The position numbers and the translations under genes were made by a program. The notes below the pieces were generated by a model. That model searched no databases, was not told the DNA's origin, and saw nothing but the letters and a program-made list of their open reading frames with translations. This document shows, piece by piece, positions 60,879-64,000 of a DNA stretch of 64,000 nucleotides (position 1 is its first letter; each line of letters begins with the position of its first letter). Source of the DNA: Bacteroidales bacterium (GTDB taxonomy: Bacteria; Bacteroidota; Bacteroidia; Bacteroidales; F082); the NCBI GenBank assembly GCA_017549805.1, contig JAFYNJ010000008.1, forward strand, positions 186,001-250,000, given 5' to 3'.

Positions 60879-63800
60879 ATGGATTACAACTTTACCGAAA
60901 TCGAAAAAAAGTGGCAGCAATACTGGCGCGACAAGCAAATCTATAAGGTTGACATCGACCACAGCAAGCCAAAGTTCTATGTCTTGGACATGTTCCCTTA
61001 TCCTTCGGGAGCCGGGTTGCATGTGGGTCACCCGCTGGGATACATTGCCTCTGATATCTACGCAAGATACAAACGCCTGAAAGGCTTCAACGTACTGCAC
61101 CCCATGGGCTACGACGCCTACGGTTTGCCCGCCGAGCAATACGCCATCCAAACGGGAACCCACCCTGCTGTGACAACCGAGAAAAACATCAACCGCTACC
61201 GCGAGCAGATGGACAAAATCGGCTTCTGCTACGATTGGGACCGTGAGGTGCGTACCTGCGAGCCGGGTTACTATAAGTGGACGCAATGGACTTTCCTCCA
61301 GTTGTTCAATTCCTATTATTGCAATGGCTGCCAAAAGGCCCAGCCTATCAGCAAGCTGATTGCCCGTTTCGAAGAAAAAGGCACTGAAGGCCTCAACGTG
61401 GCCGAAAGCAAGCCCTTGAGCTTCACTGCCGCCGAATGGAAGGCGATGAGCGAGAAGGAACAGCAGGAAGTGTTGATGAACTACCGTCTGGCCTATCAAG
61501 CCGAAGCTCTGGTAAACTGGTGTCCTGAGCTGGGCACGGTGCTCGCCAATGACGAGGTGGCCGACGGCCTCTCGGTGCGCGGCGGCTATCCAGTTGTGCG
61601 CAAATCGATGAAGCAATGGTTGCTCCGCATCACGGCCTACGCCGATAGACTGCTCACTGGACTGGAAACCGTCGATTGGAGCGAGTCGGTGAAAGACGTC
61701 CAACGCAACTGGATCGGTAAGTCAATGGGGGCTTCTGTCATCTTCAAGATTGATGGAAAAGATATTGATCTCGAGGTGTTTACCACCCGTGCTGACACCC
61801 TGTTCGGCACCACCTTCATGGTGCTGGCACCTGAACACGAGTTGGTTTCAGAGATCACTACCCCCGAGCAACGCGCCGAGGTAGAGGAATATATCACCCG
61901 TACCAAGAACCGCAGCGAACGTGAGCGTATGGCCGAGGTCCGCAAGGTGAGCGGTGCCTTCACGGGTGCCTATGGCATCAACCCCATCACGGGCGCCAAG
62001 CTGCCCATCTGGATTGCGGACTATGTGCTGATGGGCTACGGCACCGGTGCCATCATGGCCGTGCCTGCCCACGACAGCCGCGACTTCGCTTTTGCACGCC
62101 ATTTCAATCTTCCAATCATACAAGTAGTCAAGAAACCCGGCACCGAGGCCACCGACCCTGCTACTTGGGACGAGAGCTTCGATGCCAAAGACGGCGAACT
62201 CGTCAACTCGGGCTTCCTCAACGGCCTGACGGTCAAGAAAGCCATCGAACGTATGATTGAAGAGTTGGAGAAACTCGGCGTAGGTACCGGCAAGACCAAC
62301 TACCGCTTGCGCGACGCCATCTTCAGCCGCCAGCGTTACTGGGGCGAGCCTTTCCCGATCTACTACAAGGACGGCATGCCTTACGCCATGGACGAGTCGA
62401 AGTTGCCCTTGGAATTGCCTGCCATCAGTGAATACAAGCCCACCGAGACGGGTGAGCCGCCGTTGGCCCGCGCCAAGAACTGGGTCACCGAAGAGGGTTA
62501 TCCTATCGAGACCAACACCATGCCGGGCTTTGCCGGTTCCAGCGGCTACTACTTCCGCTACGAAGACCCGCATAACGATCAAGCCTATTTCAGCCGCGAA
62601 GCCAACGACTATTGGCAAAACGTGGACCTCTATATCGGCGGCGCCGAGCACGCCACCGGCCACCTCATCTACAGCCGCTTCTGGTGCAAGTTCCTGTATG
62701 ACGTTGGTTTGTCGTGCAAAGAAGAGCCCTTCCAACGCATGATCAACCAAGGCATGATCCAAGGCCGTTCCAGCTTTGCCTATCGCGCCAACATGGAGAA
62801 ACTCTGCGAATACGGCGTTTGGCGACATATCAAAGACAACAAGCTGGGCGCGAAGTTCGAAAAAGACTTCAAGGATGGTCGCCGTCGCTTCGACTTCTTC
62901 TGTCCTGAAAAAGGCATCCTCATCGAGATTAACCGCATGGGGGCCCTCGAGAAGGTGGCCGAACCTTGGGAAGAATATGCTGCTTCGAAAGGATACAAGC
63001 TGTTGTTGGTCCCGATCGTCGATGTGGTGAATGACTACCTGAACGGCACCAACAAGGTCGAGCAGAAGATCAAGGACCTCATCGCCGGCAAGGACGTCCC
63101 GACCTTTGTGGAAGGCGAAGCATACCACGGCGGTCCGCTCTTCATCTCCAAGAATATCGAAGGTCGCGAGGAATTCAGCGATCCCATCCATGTCGATATC
63201 AACATGGTCCGCAACGACGTGTTGGATGTGGAAGCCTTCCGCCAATGGCGCGATGACTTGCATGAAGCTCAGTTCCTCTTCGAAAAGGACAAGGACGGCA
63301 ACGACATTTTTGTCTGCGGCTCGGAAGTCGAAAAGATGTCGAAGTCGAAATACAACGTGCAGAACCCCGACGACCTAGTGGAGAAATACGGCGCCGACAC
63401 GCTCCGTCTCTATGAGATGTTCCTCGGACCGCTCGAACAGTCCAAGCCATGGGACACCCAAGGCATCGAAGGCACCTTCCGTTTCGTGCGTAAGTTCTGG
63501 AGGTTGTTCCACAACGAGAACAACGAGTTCAATGTCAGCGACGAGCCTGCCACCGCCCCTGAGCTGAAGAGCCTTCACACCCTCATCAAGAAAGAGGAAG
63601 AAGGCATCGAGAGCATCTCGTTCAACACGGTGGTCTCAGCCTTCATGATCTGCGTCAACGAGCTCAACGACCTCAAGTGCAACAAGCGCGAAATCCTTGA
63701 ACCGTTATGCGTGATGATCTCGCCATACGCACCGCACATTGCCGAAGAGCTGTGGCATCTGTTGGGTCACGACACCTCGGTGGTGAATGCCAGCTTCCCT

Positions 63801-64000
63801 GTCTATGACGAAAGCAAGACTGTGGAGAACAGCTTCAACTACCCGATTAGTTTCAACGGCAAGATGCGTTTCAACCTGGAGCTGCCCGTCACCATGACCG
63901 CCGACGAGGTGCAAGCCGCCGTCTTGGCCGCTCCCGAGTCCGCCAAATGGATTGAGGGCAAGCAGATCCGCAAGGTCATCTACGTGCCGAAGAAGATTGT
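60879..64000 (+). CDS. leuS: leucyl-tRNA synthetase (partial, right edge) with an extra internal domain
   Basis: Charges tRNA-Leu. 1040 codons visible and still open; the C-terminal fold is nearly complete ([10 protein letters not shown]), so the full protein should be about 1045 residues against roughly 920-945 for the family in this phylum. HIGH motif [14 protein letters not shown] near 43-56; CP1 editing domain with [24 protein letters not shown] as EKMSKSKYN near 819. Between FAYRAN (near 637) and GGPLFISKN (near 750) there is an extra segment of about 110 residues with RRRFDFF (D672) and GILIEINR (E683), then [16 protein letters not shown]. This looks like a PD-(D/E)XK/Vsr-type nuclease fold, though degenerate. 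The remaining synthetase motifs are intact. Confidence 0.95.
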   Translation, partial: MDYNFTEIEKKWQQYWRDKQIYKVDIDHSKPKFYVLDMFPYPSGAGLHVGHPLGYIASDIYARYKRLKGFNVLHPMGYDAYGLPAEQYAIQTGTHPAVTTEKNINRYREQMDKIGFCYDWDREVRTCEPGYYKWTQWTFLQLFNSYYCNGCQKAQPISKLIARFEEKGTEGLNVAESKPLSFTAAEWKAMSEKEQQEVLMNYRLAYQAEALVNWCPELGTVLANDEVADGLSVRGGYPVVRKSMKQWLLRITAYADRLLTGLETVDWSESVKDVQRNWIGKSMGASVIFKIDGKDIDLEVFTTRADTLFGTTFMVLAPEHELVSEITTPEQRAEVEEYITRTKNRSERERMAEVRKVSGAFTGAYGINPITGAKLPIWIADYVLMGYGTGAIMAVPAHDSRDFAFARHFNLPIIQVVKKPGTEATDPATWDESFDAKDGELVNSGFLNGLTVKKAIERMIEELEKLGVGTGKTNYRLRDAIFSRQRYWGEPFPIYYKDGMPYAMDESKLPLELPAISEYKPTETGEPPLARAKNWVTEEGYPIETNTMPGFAGSSGYYFRYEDPHNDQAYFSREANDYWQNVDLYIGGAEHATGHLIYSRFWCKFLYDVGLSCKEEPFQRMINQGMIQGRSSFAYRANMEKLCEYGVWRHIKDNKLGAKFEKDFKDGRRRFDFFCPEKGILIEINRMGALEKVAEPWEEYAASKGYKLLLVPIVDVVNDYLNGTNKVEQKIKDLIAGKDVPTFVEGEAYHGGPLFISKNIEGREEFSDPIHVDINMVRNDVLDVEAFRQWRDDLHEAQFLFEKDKDGNDIFVCGSEVEKMSKSKYNVQNPDDLVEKYGADTLRLYEMFLGPLEQSKPWDTQGIEGTFRFVRKFWRLFHNENNEFNVSDEPATAPELKSLHTLIKKEEEGIESISFNTVVSAFMICVNELNDLKCNKREILEPLCVMISPYAPHIAEELWHLLGHDTSVVNASFPVYDESKTVENSFNYPISFNGKMRFNLELPVTMTADEVQAAVLAAPESAKWIEGKQIRKVIYVPKKI

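Noticed and set aside
61848-63263. 471-codon open frame antisense to leuS
   Set aside because: Shadow of the leuS codon pattern, covered by clear LeuRS motifs on the other strand.

Overview
The window is a 64 kb chromosomal segment of a Bacteroidota bacterium, most likely order Bacteroidales. The evidence is internal. Genes are preceded by the Bacteroidetes -7 element (TAnnTTTG) rather than sigma70 boxes, and Shine-Dalgarno sequences are weak or absent. The clade-typical run mutY-ssb-gldE-gldD is present. There is a type IX secretion sorting domain, a Bacteroidetes-type LptD, a DUF5686 protein, and lipoproteins with short N-terminal lipoboxes. Genus cannot be read from the sequence alone.

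Layout. 0-5.8 kb: minus-strand housekeeping genes (asparaginase, TatD, HflX, TrpS, RNase G, a 29-residue basic ribosomal-type protein, HU). 5.9-9.4 kb: mutY, ssb, gldE, gldD. 9.4-11.1 kb: an AT-rich nitrilase-like gene next to a GC-rich nested palindrome. 11.1-15.5 kb: a Cys/His-rich lipoprotein divergent from pyruvate:ferredoxin oxidoreductase. 15.6-20.1 kb: an AT-rich accessory block (intracellular leucine-rich-repeat protein, membrane protein, SDH/ClpP-fold protease with zinc ribbon, small ORF). 20.2-31.3 kb: a von Willebrand A lipoprotein whose fold looks circularly permuted, a 2-hydroxyacid dehydrogenase, a LytTR two-component pair, TyrS, a DUF3089 hydrolase, GlyA, Upp, ElbB and serine dehydratase. 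31.3-38 kb: tRNA-Ala, then a minus-strand operon in which the nickel chaperones HypB and HypA bracket a large Fe-S/flavin oxidoreductase and are followed by two membrane proteins, with no hydrogenase in view. 38-47.6 kb: two MATE exporters, HemW, an aquaporin, and a TolC-MacA-MacB-type efflux operon. 47.7-64 kb: tRNA-Lys, an envelope operon (FtsB/DivIC-like, DUF5686, ApbE, RluE-type), RidA, an amidase divergent from lptD, a tandem-redoxin T9SS protein, a fucose-isomerase-like protein, a histidine kinase, and leuS running off the right edge.

Functional themes are central anaerobic metabolism (pyruvate oxidation, serine/glycine and pyrimidine salvage), translation (four aminoacyl-tRNA synthetase or RNA-modification genes, two tRNAs) and envelope biogenesis. 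Three kinds of dispersed small repeat cross the window: 7-8 bp tandem repeats that sit directly before start codons, a 28-bp palindrome with GTAGAGACG arms, and a REP-like element whose translation reads IASEAKQS. All three also occur inside protein-coding genes, in frame.

The items I would follow up first are the HypA/HypB operon without a hydrogenase, the roughly 110-residue insertion in LeuRS carrying a nuclease-like D...E signature, the permuted vWA lipoprotein, and the repeats domesticated into coding sequence.
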